NCBI GenBank assembly: GCA_016702645.1
Contig: JADJDP010000003.1
Location: 248,001-312,000, forward strand
DNA length: 64,000 nt
Source of the DNA: Flavobacteriales bacterium
GTDB taxonomy: Bacteria; Bacteroidota; Bacteroidia; Flavobacteriales_F; PHOS-HE28
Direction: 5' to 3'
The notes under the pieces were generated by a model. The model saw only the letters and a program-made list of their open reading frames with translations. It was not told the DNA's origin and searched no databases. Numbering within the stretch: position 1 is the first letter of the stretch; each line of letters starts with the position of its first letter. Below are positions 54,460 through 63,778 of the stretch, one piece after another. Made by a program: the position numbers and the translations under genes.

Positions 54460-55233
54460 CTAGCCGGGTACGAAACGCAACTTGATGTAGTGCGCTTGCT
54501 CAGGAGGTCCGTTCGGTAGTGCAACAAAGCGACACGTCTTCGCAGCGCGCAATGCCACGTTCTGGATCGCCACATCGGGCGTTCCGGTATTCGCGATCGA
54601 AACGCGCACGACTTCGCCTTGCTGGTCCACGATCACCTTCACCTCGACCCAGGTGGGGTTTTGCAATGGCGGTCTTTCAGAGAGATCCGGTCCGCGTGCA
54701 AGTCCCCGACCACCTCCGCTTCCGCCGGAGCCTCCTGGTCCGCGCAGTTCCCAGCCGCTACCTCGGAAGATCCCGCCACCGTTGCTGTTCGATGGGTTGT
54801 TGCTCGGGTTGTCAGAAGGGTTCTGGCTAGGAGTTTCGCTCGGCGTGTTCCAATTGTTCAGGGCATCCTCCAAGCGGGTGTCCTTTTTCGGCTTCTGAAC
54901 CACCGGTTTGGGAACCGGCTTCGTAACTGGTTTTGTTACGGGTGGTTTGATCACCTCCACATCACTTTCCTCATCGGTGGCCACATCCTCAGGCTCCCCC
55001 GATTCTTCGGCTGCGGTGGGTTGACCACCGGTTTCCGGTTGCGAAGCTCCTCCACCAGCATCGCCTCCGCTGTCCTCCATCACCAGTTCCACCATTTGTT
55101 CGGGGATCGGTGGGTCGAACTGTTTCATACCGATGAACAGGAAGAGGACGCCGAGCAGCACGTGCAGGACCGTGGTGATGATCGCGCTCGTGGTGCGATC
55201 GCTCCTCCGCTGCTGGATCACGATGGCGCTCAT
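54460..55233 (-). CDS. tonB: TonB-family energy transducer
   Basis: 257 residues. One N-terminal transmembrane helix (IITTVLHVLLGVLFLFIGM) anchors it; then an acidic segment, a K-P/V-rich periplasmic spacer (VTKPVTKPVPKPVVQKPKK), a repeat tract SETPSQNPSDNPSNNPSNSN, a Gly-rich stretch, and a C-terminal TonB domain with PTWVEVKVIVDQQGEVVRVS. It couples the proton gradient, through ExbBD, to outer-membrane receptors. ATG 55233 overlaps the exbD stop (ATGA). The xNPS repeat tract may vary in length between strains. Confidence 0.9.
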   Translation of the reverse strand: MSAIVIQQRRSDRTTSAIITTVLHVLLGVLFLFIGMKQFDPPIPEQMVELVMEDSGGDAGGGASQPETGGQPTAAEESGEPEDVATDEESDVEVIKPPVTKPVTKPVPKPVVQKPKKDTRLEDALNNWNTPSETPSQNPSDNPSNNPSNSNGGGIFRGSGWELRGPGGSGGSGGGRGLARGPDLSERPPLQNPTWVEVKVIVDQQGEVVRVSIANTGTPDVAIQNVALRAAKTCRFVALPNGPPEQAHYIKLRFVPG

Positions 55234-55661
55234 GGTTGCGTGGTTGCTGGTTCCGCACCCGGCGGTTTGGGGGCAGAGGCGAGGATGACGCGCCACTTGT
55301 TCCGCTTGGCGATGTTCATCACCTCCACCATTTCTCCAGTGGGCACGTCCTGTGCCACTTGCAGTATCACGGTCTTGTTCACGTTGTTCTCCGCCATCTC
55401 GGCCGCCATCGCTGCTTCAAGCTCACCGGGCCGCACGGGCTTTCCGTTCAGCGTTGCCGAGCCGGGTGCATCGAGTCGAACGGCCACATTGGGCAGCTCG
55501 TTGCTCGGGGTGGTGCGCCCCCGTGGCAATTCCACCGGCAGTGCGAAGGGGCTCATCATGGTGCTCACGATCACGAAAAAGATCAGCAGCAGGAAGACCA
55601 GGTCGGTCATGCTGCTCATGCTGAACCCGGCGTCGACCTTATGTGTGCTGCGGATCGCCAT
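55230..55661 (-). CDS. exbD: ExbD/TolR-family biopolymer transport protein (second copy)
   Basis: 143 residues: one helix near the N-terminus with the proton-binding Asp in MSSMTDLVFLLLIFFVIVST, then a periplasmic domain. It lies 3 bases from the first exbD and overlaps tonB, so it is part of one operon. The presence of two exbD genes is usual in Bacteroidota. It is intact as sequenced, and shares the MTDLVFLLLIFFVI helix with its neighbour. Confidence 0.92.
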   Translation of the reverse strand: MAIRSTHKVDAGFSMSSMTDLVFLLLIFFVIVSTMMSPFALPVELPRGRTTPSNELPNVAVRLDAPGSATLNGKPVRPGELEAAMAAEMAENNVNKTVILQVAQDVPTGEMVEVMNIAKRNKWRVILASAPKPPGAEPATTQP

Positions 55662-55664
55662 GGG

Positions 55665-56062
55665 TCATTTCGGTCGTGTGGCGATGATCACCGTCCACTT
55701 ATTGCGTTTGGCAATGTCGAACACACCCACCGTTACGCCTGCAGGAACGCGCTGATCCACGCGCATCAGCAGGATGGGTGATTCGCCCATTGACGATCTT
55801 GTCCTGCAGTACACCTTCGAGGTCCAGCGGATCGACGGGTTGGTCGTTCGTTCACGCTGAAATTCCCATCGGCGTCGATGCGAACACCTACGCGCGGTTT
55901 CTCCTTGGTCTTGTTCGCACTGATCGGCAGGTCCACAGGGAGCGTTGTAGGGCTCACCATGGTGCTGATGATGACGAAAAAGATCAGCAGCAGGAAGACC
56001 AGGTCGGTCATACTGCTCAGGCTGAAGCCCGCGTCGATCTTATTGCTGCCGCGTAGGTTCAC
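55665..56062 (-). CDS. exbD: ExbD/TolR-family biopolymer transport protein (first copy, two frameshifts as sequenced)
   Basis: Starts MNLRGSNKIDAGFSLSSMTD with the proton-binding Asp and helix MTDLVFLLLIFFVIISTMV. The frame breaks at about 55848 (one extra base between GAA and GAC) and at about 55788 (one extra G); removing both gives NGESPILLMRVDQRVPAG and a tail AKRNKWTVIIATRPK matching the second copy's AKRNKWRVILASAPK. Corrected length is 131 residues. Start and helix are intact. Confidence 0.85.
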
Positions 56063-56074
56063 CGGTAAGAGGGA

Positions 56075-56799
56075 TCACTTCGAGGGTGACTCCAACAAGT
56101 CCAGGAACTCGATCGTGCGCGACTCCATCTTCTGCACCACCTTGTTCACGCGTGCCACCAGCAGGTTGCGCAGCCGATGTAGGCGGGGATACCGATGATG
56201 AGACCGGCCACCGTTGTGATCATGGCCTGCATCATACCCCCGCTCAACTGGCTCAGTTCAACACCAGCACCGCTCACCTCCATGGTGTGGAAGGTGACAA
56301 CCATGCCCACCACCGTACCCAAAAATCCGATCATGGGTGCGGCGCCCGAAACGGTGGCGAGGATGGGCAAGCCACTTTCCAACTGGTACACTTCGAGCTT
56401 GCCCTGGTTCTCTATGCTCACTTCGATGTCTTTGAGCGGTTTACCCACCCGGGTGATACCCTTCTCGATCATGCGCGCGACTGGCGTATTGGTGGTCTGG
56501 CACAGGTTGCGGGCGCTATCCAGCTTGCCTTCGTGGATGTAGTCGCGGATCTTGGCCATGAAGTCCTTCTCGTCGCGCAGCGCGCGTCGGATCGCGAGGC
56601 TGCGTTCAATGATGATGTACACTGCCGCAAGTGACATGAGCCCCAGTGGGCCCATGATGTACCAGCCACCCATCTTGATCAATTCCCAAATGGAGAGGGT
56701 TGTCTCCTTGGGGGTGACCGGGGCGGTGGCAGCCTGCTCCACCAACTGGCGGGCGGCGTCGGTGGTCTCTTGGATCTGTGCGAAAAGGTCGATCAGCAT
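56075..56799 (-). CDS. exbB: MotA/TolQ/ExbB proton-channel family protein (frameshift near 3' end as sequenced)
   Basis: Inner-membrane channel subunit that with ExbD energises TonB. From ATG 56799: a helix MGGWYIMGPLGLMSLAAVYI, cytoplasmic loop, then GLPILATVSGAAPMIGFLGT and MMQAMITTVAGLIIGIPAYI, the two conserved helices. Near 56180 one base is missing; adding it continues as LRNLLVARVNKVVQKMESRT and IEFLDLLESPSK. Corrected length is 241 residues. It is first in the exbB-exbD-exbD-tonB-folC operon, 12 bases before the first exbD and 45 after the dehydrogenase. Confidence 0.9.
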
Positions 56800-56844
56800 G
56801 GCGATGGTGTGTGGAATGGAACGCTGACTGCGTGCGTTGAATTG

Positions 56845-58063
56845 TCAATTGAGTTGTGCGAGTGCGATCTCGAACGCGGTTCGGGTCAGGTGCGTTCGTC
56901 CCCGATCGCGCGCATGGGTGTTCTTCAGTGCATTGCCGATCACCGCGCTCACGTCCTGGAAGATGGCTTTGTCGCCGAGGTCGTTGCCGGGTTGCATGCA
57001 GTAGGCGAACACACGGGCCATGCCGCATTGGCGATGAAGTCAGGGATCGCTCACCCGGCCATCGGCATGTTCGGCGATGGGGCCGTAGAAGATCTGAGGA
57101 TCGGCAAAAGGCACGTTGGCACCGCTGCCGATCACCTCCAACCTGGTGGCGGCCATTCGATCCACTTGGTCCTGTGTTACCAGGCGGCTGGCAGCACAAG
57201 GCAGGAAGATCTCGGCGCCCATGTCCCAAATGCGCGCGTTCACTTCATCGAACGACTGCATGTCTTGGGTACGCAGGGTGTTGCCTTCCTTTTCCATGAA
57301 GAGCGTGCGCACTTGTTCCGCCGAGAAACCTTCAGGTACCAATGCCCCACCATGACGGTCGATGATGCCCACGATACATGCGCCGTTGCGGCTAGGTGGT
57401 AGCCTGCCGCTGCACCCACATTGCCCCAACCCTGCACGATCACGCTTTCCCCTTGGGTCGCCGCCGTATGTGGCGTAATAGTGGCGAACGCTTTCCGCAA
57501 CACCCCACCCAGTGATCATGTCGGCCACGGCATACTTGCCCGCAACAGGCACGTAGGTGGTATCGACCACCACTTTGCTCACGCCCGTGCGCAATTGTTC
57601 GATCGCTTTCGCCCTGGGTCCTTCGGAACCACCGATGTGCCCGTTCACAACACCCTCTTGCGGATGGCGCAGCCCGTACCGCTCGGTGATGGGGATGACA
57701 TCGTGCAATTCATCGACGTTCAGGTCGCCGCCGGTGCCGTAATAGGTCTTCAACAATGGCATCACCGCCTTTGTACCAGCGATCGAGCACCGCGTGTTTC
57801 CGCGGGTCGGCAGGGTCGAAGTCGATGCCGCTCTTGGCCCCACCGATGGGCGGACCGCACACGCTGAACTTCACCTCCATGGTCTTGGCAAGGCTTTCCA
57901 CCTCGCGCCGATCGAGGCCCTTGCGCATGCGCGTACCGCCACCCGCGGCACCACCGCGCAGGCTATTGATCACCACCCAGCCCCGTGCACCGGTGGGTGC
58001 ATCGTTCCACTCGAAGATGATCTCGGGGGCGCGCTCTTCAAAGCGCCGCAGGGCATCACGCAT
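56845..58063 (-). CDS. Glu/Leu/Phe/Val dehydrogenase (five indels as sequenced)
   Basis: NAD(P)-linked amino-acid dehydrogenase. Order of conserved pieces: PEIIFEWNDAPTGARGWVVI, LRGGAAGGGTRMRKGLDRRE, CGPPIGGAKSGIDFDP (catalytic Lys), YKAVMPLLKTYYGTGGDLNV, HPQEGVVNGHIGGSEGPRAK, the Rossmann VIVQGWGNVGAAAGYHLA and ending AFEIALAQLN. The frame must be shifted at about 57767, 57455, 57384, 57040 and 57030 (three extra and two missing bases), giving about 405 residues. An in-frame stretch upstream of ATG 58063 (LFQGYRNAPGYIRTDPNRT) also looks protein-like, so the true start may be earlier. Five errors in 1.2 kb are unusual; a recent pseudogene cannot be excluded. Confidence 0.8.
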
Positions 58064-58149
58064 CACAGTCCTGTTCGGGTCGGTGCGAATGTAGCCCGGT
58101 GCATTTCGGTAGCCTTGGAACAGGACCGGGAGGTTATCCCACTTGCCTG

Positions 58150-59257
58150 TTAATTGGCCAAATACACCGCCCCGCCCACGCTGTCGTGCTTTGCCCCGGT
58201 CACACTGGCCAAGGTGTTCGCTTCACCTCGCATTCGCAGCAGTCCCAACAGCGCGAACACCAGCGCTTCCTTGTAGTCCACGATCGTTCGGTCGGGCACA
58301 TGGATATCAGCTTGCGTGTTCGCCCGCATCCGTTCGAGAAGGAAGGAATTGTGTGCGCCACCACCGGTCACCAAGACGGGCGTGCGCGTGTTCTTGAGGG
58401 AGGTGCCGAGTTGCTGGGCGATGTGTTCCACCATCGTTCGCATACGATCAGGCAAGGGAATGCCGCGATCAGCGATCATCGGGACCACTTCGGCATTGAA
58501 CCATTCCCGCCCGAGCGAGCGCGGTGGCTTTTGCGCAAGGAAGGGCAACGCGTTGAGCTTGGCGAGCAGCACATGATCAACGTTCCCTTTCGCGGCGATC
58601 GTCCCGTTCCTGTCGAATGGGTTTCCGCTTCCGCAGCAAGGAAGTTGAGGGCTTGGTTCCCGATGCACACGTCGTATCCGGTCACGCCTGGGTCCGGTCC
58701 CCTGAACCGGGGCGCCTCGCACCATGCAAGGAGATGTTGCAAATGCCACCGAGGTTGATGAAGACCTGGTGATCCGGAAAGAGCAACTGTTCTCCCAACG
58801 GCACCAATGGAGCACCTTGTCCGCCGAGCGCCACATCCTTGGTGCGGAAGTCGCACACGGTGGTGATGCCCGCAGTAGCGGCGATCTCAGCCCCAGAACC
58901 GATCTGGGTAGTCAGTCCTTCTTGCGGAAGGTGGAAGATGGTATGGCCGTGGGACGCGATGAGGTCGACGCGTTCGCCTGCAAAGGCCTTGCAGGCCCGT
59001 CCGATGAAAGCACCTAGTTCCACATCAAGCCGGGCAAGATCGATCGCGGATCCTTTCATTACGGATAGCAAGCGTGTGCGCAGTTGGGCCGGATAGGGAA
59101 GGGTCTTCGCCTCCGTGATCGCGAAGCTCCAACCCGCTCGGGTCTTCTCGAAGGTGCATAGCGCCAGGTCCACGCCGTCCAGCGAGCTACCGCTCATGAC
59201 CCCAAGCACGCGAAAGGTGCTACCGGCATTGCTCCTCTTGCGCTTGCTGGCAGGCAT
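58150..59257 (-). CDS. anmK: Anhydro-N-acetylmuramic acid kinase (two frameshifts as sequenced)
   Basis: Recycles cell-wall anhydroMurNAc to MurNAc-6-phosphate. It starts MPASKRKRSNAGSTFRVLGV and then MSGSSLDGVDLALC (ATP/sugar motif); further SHGHTIFHLPQEG, GSGAEIAATAGITTVCDFRT and FINLGGICNIS. Breaks occur at 58709-58712 (plus GGGG, one base missing) and about 58626 (one missing), after which GPDPGVTGYDVCIGNQALNF and GNPFDRNGTIAAKGNVDH follow in order, then VLVTGGGAHNSFLLERM and the end VGGAVYLAN. Corrected length is about 369 residues, the normal size. It is divergent from the acyl-CoA dehydrogenase gene. Confidence 0.88.
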
Positions 59258-59279
59258 GGTGGCGGGCGAAGGTATCGGC

Positions 59280-59287
59280 TACTTTTA
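59280..59287 (+). promoter_or_regulatory. -7 box (TACTTTTA) of the acyl-CoA dehydrogenase gene
   Basis: One mismatch to TAnnTTTG, 22 bases before the ATG at 59310, in the 52-base gap between two divergent genes. Confidence 0.45.
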
Positions 59288-59309
59288 CCGCCCCCCATTT
59301 TCCTCAACC

Positions 59310-60479
59310 ATGCAAGAGACCACCACCCTCGCCGGATTGAACTTCGAACTGAGTGAAGAACAGATCGCAGTGCGCGATGCCGCGCGCGATTTTGCGCAGA
59401 ACGTTTTGAAGCCCGGCGTGATCGACCGTGACCGTGAACAACGCTTCCCCAAGGAGGAGATCAAGCAATTGGGCGAATTGGGTTTCCTGGGCATGATGGT
59501 GAGCCCGGAGTATGGCGGCGGCGGCATGGACACCATCAGCTACGTGCTTGCCATGGAGGAGATCAGCAAGATCGATGCGAGCGCGAGCGTTGTAATGAGC
59601 GTGAACAATAGCCTTGTGTGCTGGGGCTTGGAGCAATTCGGCAACGAGGAGCAAAAGCGGAAGTACCTGGTTCCTCTCGCGAAGGGAGAAGTGATCGGTG
59701 CCTTCTGCCTGAGCGAACCGGAAGCCGGAAGCGATGCCACCAGCCAGCGCACCACGGCCATCGACATGGGTGACCATTACCTGCTGAACGGCACGAAGAA
59801 TTGGATCACCAACGGGGGAACGGCAAGCACCTATTTGGTGATGGCACAGACCGACGCGGCCAAAGGCCACAAGGGCATCAACTGCCTCATCGTGGAAAAG
59901 GGCATGCCCGGTTTCGTGGTCGGCGCCAAGGAGGATAAGCTGGGCATTCGTGGCAGCGACACGCACACGCTCATGTTCCAGGACGTGAAAGTGCCGAAGG
60001 AGAACCGCATCGGTGCCGATGGCTTCGGATTCACTTTCGCCATGAAAACGCTGAGCGGTGGCCGCATCGGCATCGCCTCACAAGCACTGGGTATTGCCAG
60101 CGGGGCGTACGAATTGGCACTTGCCTACAGCAAGGAGCGCAAGGCCTTCGGCAAGGCCATCAGCGAGCACCAAGCCATCGCCTTCAAGTTGGCCGATATG
60201 GCCACGGAGATCGAGGCCGCGCGATTGTTGTGCCTGAAGGCGGCCTGGCTCAAGGACCAGCATCTCAACTACGATCAAGCCAGCGCCATGGCAAAGGTCT
60301 TCGCCAGCGAAGTGGCCATGCGCACCACGGTTGAAGCGGTGCAAGTGCATGGTGGTTACGGGTACGTGAAGGAGTACCATGTGGAGCGGTTGATGCGTGA
60401 CGCCAAGATCACCCAGATCTACGAGGGCACGAGCGAGGTCCAGCGGATCGTCATCAGTCGCGGCGTGCTCAAAGGGTAG
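59310..60479 (+). CDS. Acyl-CoA dehydrogenase (short/medium-chain type)
   Basis: FAD flavoprotein for the first oxidation of beta-oxidation or branched-chain catabolism. It is 389 residues from ATG 59310. Signatures: FCLSEPEAGSDATSQRTTA (ACADs_1), KNWITNGGTAS, and VQVHGGYGYVKEYHVERLMRD, then YEGTSEVQRIVISR at the end, containing the catalytic Glu region. The sequence is closest in pattern to butyryl/short-chain enzymes, but substrate is not proven. The gene is intact, and divergent from anmK. Confidence 0.93.
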   Translation: MQETTTLAGLNFELSEEQIAVRDAARDFAQNVLKPGVIDRDREQRFPKEEIKQLGELGFLGMMVSPEYGGGGMDTISYVLAMEEISKIDASASVVMSVNNSLVCWGLEQFGNEEQKRKYLVPLAKGEVIGAFCLSEPEAGSDATSQRTTAIDMGDHYLLNGTKNWITNGGTASTYLVMAQTDAAKGHKGINCLIVEKGMPGFVVGAKEDKLGIRGSDTHTLMFQDVKVPKENRIGADGFGFTFAMKTLSGGRIGIASQALGIASGAYELALAYSKERKAFGKAISEHQAIAFKLADMATEIEAARLLCLKAAWLKDQHLNYDQASAMAKVFASEVAMRTTVEAVQVHGGYGYVKEYHVERLMRDAKITQIYEGTSEVQRIVISRGVLKG

Positions 60480-60567
60480 GATCGGGTTGTCATCGCACGG
60501 CCGATAACCACCACCGATCGTTGAAAGGCCTTCGTCGCAAGTGATGGAAGCGCCAACGGTGCCCGGC

Positions 60568-60575
60568 TATCTTTG
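60568..60575 (+). promoter_or_regulatory. -7 box (TATCTTTG) of the exopolysaccharide locus
   Basis: Exact TAnnTTTG match within CGGCTATCTTTGGCCGT, the same 17 bases as before tatC. It lies 62 bases before the ATG at 60638 (or 17 before a GTG at 60593). Confidence 0.6.
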
Positions 60576-60637
60576 GCCGTGCCCCGCATAATGTGAACGT
60601 TCACCACGTTGTACGCGGTATTTCCAAGACCTACCTG

Positions 60638-61420
60638 ATGCGATCACGTTCCCTGTTGTGCCTGGCGATCGGCTTGATGCTGGTGCTGGGCTCCTGTGTT
60701 GGCCGACGCTCGATCAACTACCTCAACGATCCCTCGCTCACACCGGGTGCGAGCAAGTTGTTCGAGAACCAGAAGTTCGAGTACCGTATCCAAGTGAACG
60801 ATGTGCTCAGCATACGTGTACTGGGGCTCGATGACGCCACCCAGCGCTACTTCAACGTCGAAAGCCAGACCGGCAATTCCATGGTGAGCGACGCGGCCCT
60901 GTACGTGAACGGTTTCAGTGTGGACAAGAACGGCCAGGTGCAATTGCCCCAGGCCGGTAAGCTGAAACTGCAAGGTCTCACGGTGGGGGAAGCACAGGAC
61001 CTGGTGCAGCGCAAGATCAACGAGTATTTCACCACCGCCACCGTTATCCTGAAGATGGTGAATTGGCGGGTGAGCGTGCTCGGCAACGTATCGCGCCCCG
61101 GCACCTTCATGGTCTACAACAACCAGATCACCATCCTCGATGCGCTGGCTTTGGCAGGCGGCCCCGATGAGTTCGCCGATAAGGGTCACATAACGCTCAT
61201 GCGTCAAAGCGACCGAGGGGTTCAGGCGCTTTACGTGGATCTGTCGAACACCGACGTGCTGCGTTCGGAGTACTATTACCTCCTGCCGAACGACGTGGTG
61301 TACGTGCCCGCCATGCGCGCGCGCAGTGGCCGCCTGAACCTGGAGGTGCTGGCCATCATCCTAAGCACCCTCAGCACGGCGGCGGTGGTGTTCACCGTGA
61401 TACAGAACAATACCAATTGA
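60638..61420 (+). CDS. Polysaccharide export lipoprotein (Wza/BexD-like)
   Basis: 260 residues. Lipoprotein signal peptide with lipobox LGSC (MRSRSLLCLAIGLMLVLGSC); ATG 60638 is preferred to GTG 60593, which would give an overlong n-region. The poly-export domain (FEYRIQVNDVLSIRVLG ... VDKNGQVQLPQAGKLKLQG) is followed by an SLBB-type domain (VSVLGNVSRPGTFMVY, ITILDALALAGGPDEF) and a final hydrophobic helix ending IQNNTN. In the cell it forms the outer-membrane/periplasmic export channel. It is first gene of wza-wzc-wzx, 3 bases from wzc. Confidence 0.92.
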   Translation: MRSRSLLCLAIGLMLVLGSCVGRRSINYLNDPSLTPGASKLFENQKFEYRIQVNDVLSIRVLGLDDATQRYFNVESQTGNSMVSDAALYVNGFSVDKNGQVQLPQAGKLKLQGLTVGEAQDLVQRKINEYFTTATVILKMVNWRVSVLGNVSRPGTFMVYNNQITILDALALAGGPDEFADKGHITLMRQSDRGVQALYVDLSNTDVLRSEYYYLLPNDVVYVPAMRARSGRLNLEVLAIILSTLSTAAVVFTVIQNNTN

Positions 61421-61423
61421 GGA

Positions 61424-63763
61424 ATGGCTAACAATCCGGCCGCTGATATCATCGACCTGCGGGCGATATTCCGGAAGCTACTTGCGCGCTGGTGGTGGTT
61501 CGTGATCACTTGCGGCTTGGCAGGAGCCGCAGGCGTAGCCTACCTCAAGGTGACACCGAAGAGCTATCTGGTGCAGGCCAAAATGCTCATGGGGGAGGGT
61601 AACAAGAACGGATTCGGCCAGAAGGAGGATTTTCTCAAGGGTATGTCCTTGGTGAAGGGCAACTCCCAGTTGGAGGATGACATCGCGTTGATGACATCGC
61701 GAAGCAACATGCTCAGAACGTTGCAACGGCTCGATCTGGGCGTGAGCTACTATGAAAGGAAGAACTTCATGACCGGCGAGCGTTACGACTATCCGCCGTT
61801 CCACGTGAAGATCGATTCGGTGGCAGTGGTGGTCACCGGTATACCCATCCATGTGCAAGTGGATCGTGTTGCAAAGACCTATCGTGTGACGGCGGAAGGG
61901 AAGAACCTGCGCCTTTACAACGTCCAGAAGCAGGAATTGGTGGACGATTTCGTCGCCGATTACAAGATCGATCAGACCGTACCCATCGGACAGCCTTTCG
62001 TTGGGGATCATCTCAGTTTCAAGATCGATTTCCCCGAGGACCGGGTGTACGAGACCGGCTCGGACTACTTCTTCAAGATCAACAGCTTGGAGGCGCAGTT
62101 CATGAACTACAGTTCGCGACTGAGCGTGGAACCTCCGGAGGACGATGGCCACATCGTCAAGCTTTCCATGACCGCACATGTGCCCAACAAGGAATCGGCC
62201 TTCATCAACAAGTTGATGGAGACCTTCATTGAAACGGCCTTGCACAAGCAGCAGCAGAAGGGGATCAAGACCATCGATTTCATCGATGATCAGATAGAGG
62301 ACGTGGCCGACTCCCTGCGCATCGCTGAGAGCGAAATGGAGGGTACTCGCTCCAGCACCAGCGTACTGAGCTCGGTTGCCAGCACCTCCGACGCGCTTTT
62401 CCAGGAGCGCAGTCGGTTGGAAGATGAGCGCTCCACCATCGTGCGTCGACGTGCTTACTGCGCATCCATCCTGGAGAAGATCCGTTCCGCCAACGATCTG
62501 CGCAATGTGCCCGCACCCTCGTCTTCGGGGGTGGACGATCCGGTGCTGAACAATCTGGTGATCGAGATCACACGACTGTCGGCCGATCTGGCCGCCCAGA
62601 ACATTGCCACGGGTGCGCGTAGCAACCCTACGGTGATCGCCATGGAACGCAGGATCAAGAACCTCACGGCCTCCCTGGCCCAGAACGCAGAGAGCTTGGT
62701 GGAAGAGGCCTCGATCAGCCTTGCGGAAGTGAACCGGAGGTTGAGCGGCATCGGTTATTCGCTGAGCCAGATCCCCAAAGGGGAGCGCGAACTTGGAATG
62801 CGTCAGCGCAAGCTCGATCTGAGCGGCGGGCTGTACAATTACCTGATGGAAAAGAAGGCGGAGGCGGGGATCGCCATCGCTTCCGATGAAGTGGACAAGT
62901 CCATCGTGGATGAAGCCCGTGTGGAAGGTGGTGGAGCAATAGGTCCGGACAAGAAGGTGGTGCTTGGCGGAGCGCTGTTGGTGGGGCTGCTCGTTCCGGT
63001 GCTCATCATCCTCGTTCGCGATTTCTTCAACGACAAGATCAGCGACCTGGACGAGCTGAAGCGCGCCAGCAAACTGCCGTTGCTTGCCATGATCCCGGCG
63101 AGCAAGCGCAAACGCGTCATGCCGGACGAACCGAAGAGCATGCTGGCCGAGGCTTTCCGGACGGTTCGGATCAACCTGCAATACCTCAATGCGAACGTTC
63201 CCCGTCAGGTGCTCGGCTTCACTTCGTCATCGAGCGGTGAGGGCAAGACCTTTTGCGCGGTGAACCTGGCAACGGTGATGGCCCTTGGTGGCAAGCGTGT
63301 GCTTCTGGTGGATGCGGACATGCGTCGTCCCAACGTGACCAAGACCCTGGAGATGACCGACGGTCCGGGATTGTCCTCGTGGCTCATCAACGAGGTTTCC
63401 CTCAACGACATCGTGCGCAAGACCGATATACCCGGCTTGGACATGATCGGTGCCGGACCCATTCCGCCGAACCCATCCGAGCTATCTGAAAGCCCGCGCC
63501 TGGGCGAACTGATGACCGCCATGCGCGAGCGGTACGATCACATCATCGTGGACGCCTCGCCGATCGGGTTGGTTAGCGAGTTCGTCGTGCTCATGGGCCA
63601 CCTGGACCTGAGCCTGTACGTGGTGAGAGAGCGCCGCACGCGCCGAAGCGCACTGCGTCTCATCAACGAACTCGCGCAGAACGGCAAGGTGGGTCGCGTG
63701 GACCTTCTGCTCAACGATGTGAAGTCGAACGAGACGGAGGGTTACGGTTACTACACCAAGTAG
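61424..63763 (+). CDS. wzc: Polysaccharide co-polymerase with tyrosine autokinase domain (Wzc-like)
   Basis: 779 residues controlling chain length and export. N-terminal Wzz domain with a helix near residues 25-45 (WWWFVITCGLAGAAGVAYL), a long periplasmic coiled-coil-rich region (about 50-490), GNVR-type segment, second helix (VVLGGALLVGLLVPVLIILV, about 505-530), then the BY-kinase: Walker A TSSSSGEGKT (Lys608), A' VLLVDADMRRP (Asp630), and a B motif IIVDASPIGL. A short C-terminal tyrosine tail GYGYYTK is the probable autophosphorylation cluster, much smaller than in E. coli Wzc. Confidence 0.93.
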   Translation: MANNPAADIIDLRAIFRKLLARWWWFVITCGLAGAAGVAYLKVTPKSYLVQAKMLMGEGNKNGFGQKEDFLKGMSLVKGNSQLEDDIALMTSRSNMLRTLQRLDLGVSYYERKNFMTGERYDYPPFHVKIDSVAVVVTGIPIHVQVDRVAKTYRVTAEGKNLRLYNVQKQELVDDFVADYKIDQTVPIGQPFVGDHLSFKIDFPEDRVYETGSDYFFKINSLEAQFMNYSSRLSVEPPEDDGHIVKLSMTAHVPNKESAFINKLMETFIETALHKQQQKGIKTIDFIDDQIEDVADSLRIAESEMEGTRSSTSVLSSVASTSDALFQERSRLEDERSTIVRRRAYCASILEKIRSANDLRNVPAPSSSGVDDPVLNNLVIEITRLSADLAAQNIATGARSNPTVIAMERRIKNLTASLAQNAESLVEEASISLAEVNRRLSGIGYSLSQIPKGERELGMRQRKLDLSGGLYNYLMEKKAEAGIAIASDEVDKSIVDEARVEGGGAIGPDKKVVLGGALLVGLLVPVLIILVRDFFNDKISDLDELKRASKLPLLAMIPASKRKRVMPDEPKSMLAEAFRTVRINLQYLNANVPRQVLGFTSSSSGEGKTFCAVNLATVMALGGKRVLLVDADMRRPNVTKTLEMTDGPGLSSWLINEVSLNDIVRKTDIPGLDMIGAGPIPPNPSELSESPRLGELMTAMRERYDHIIVDASPIGLVSEFVVLMGHLDLSLYVVRERRTRRSALRLINELAQNGKVGRVDLLLNDVKSNETEGYGYYTK

Positions 63764-63778
63764 GATCGCGACGATCGC

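Noticed and set aside
56845..58063. Calling the dehydrogenase a definite pseudogene
   Set aside because: All catalytic and cofactor motifs are preserved and only single-base indels disrupt it, in a patch where neighbouring essential-type genes have the same defect.
61478..63181. 567-codon minus-strand frame opposite wzc
   Set aside because: It mirrors the codon structure of wzc and has no recognisable domain; wzc is certain.
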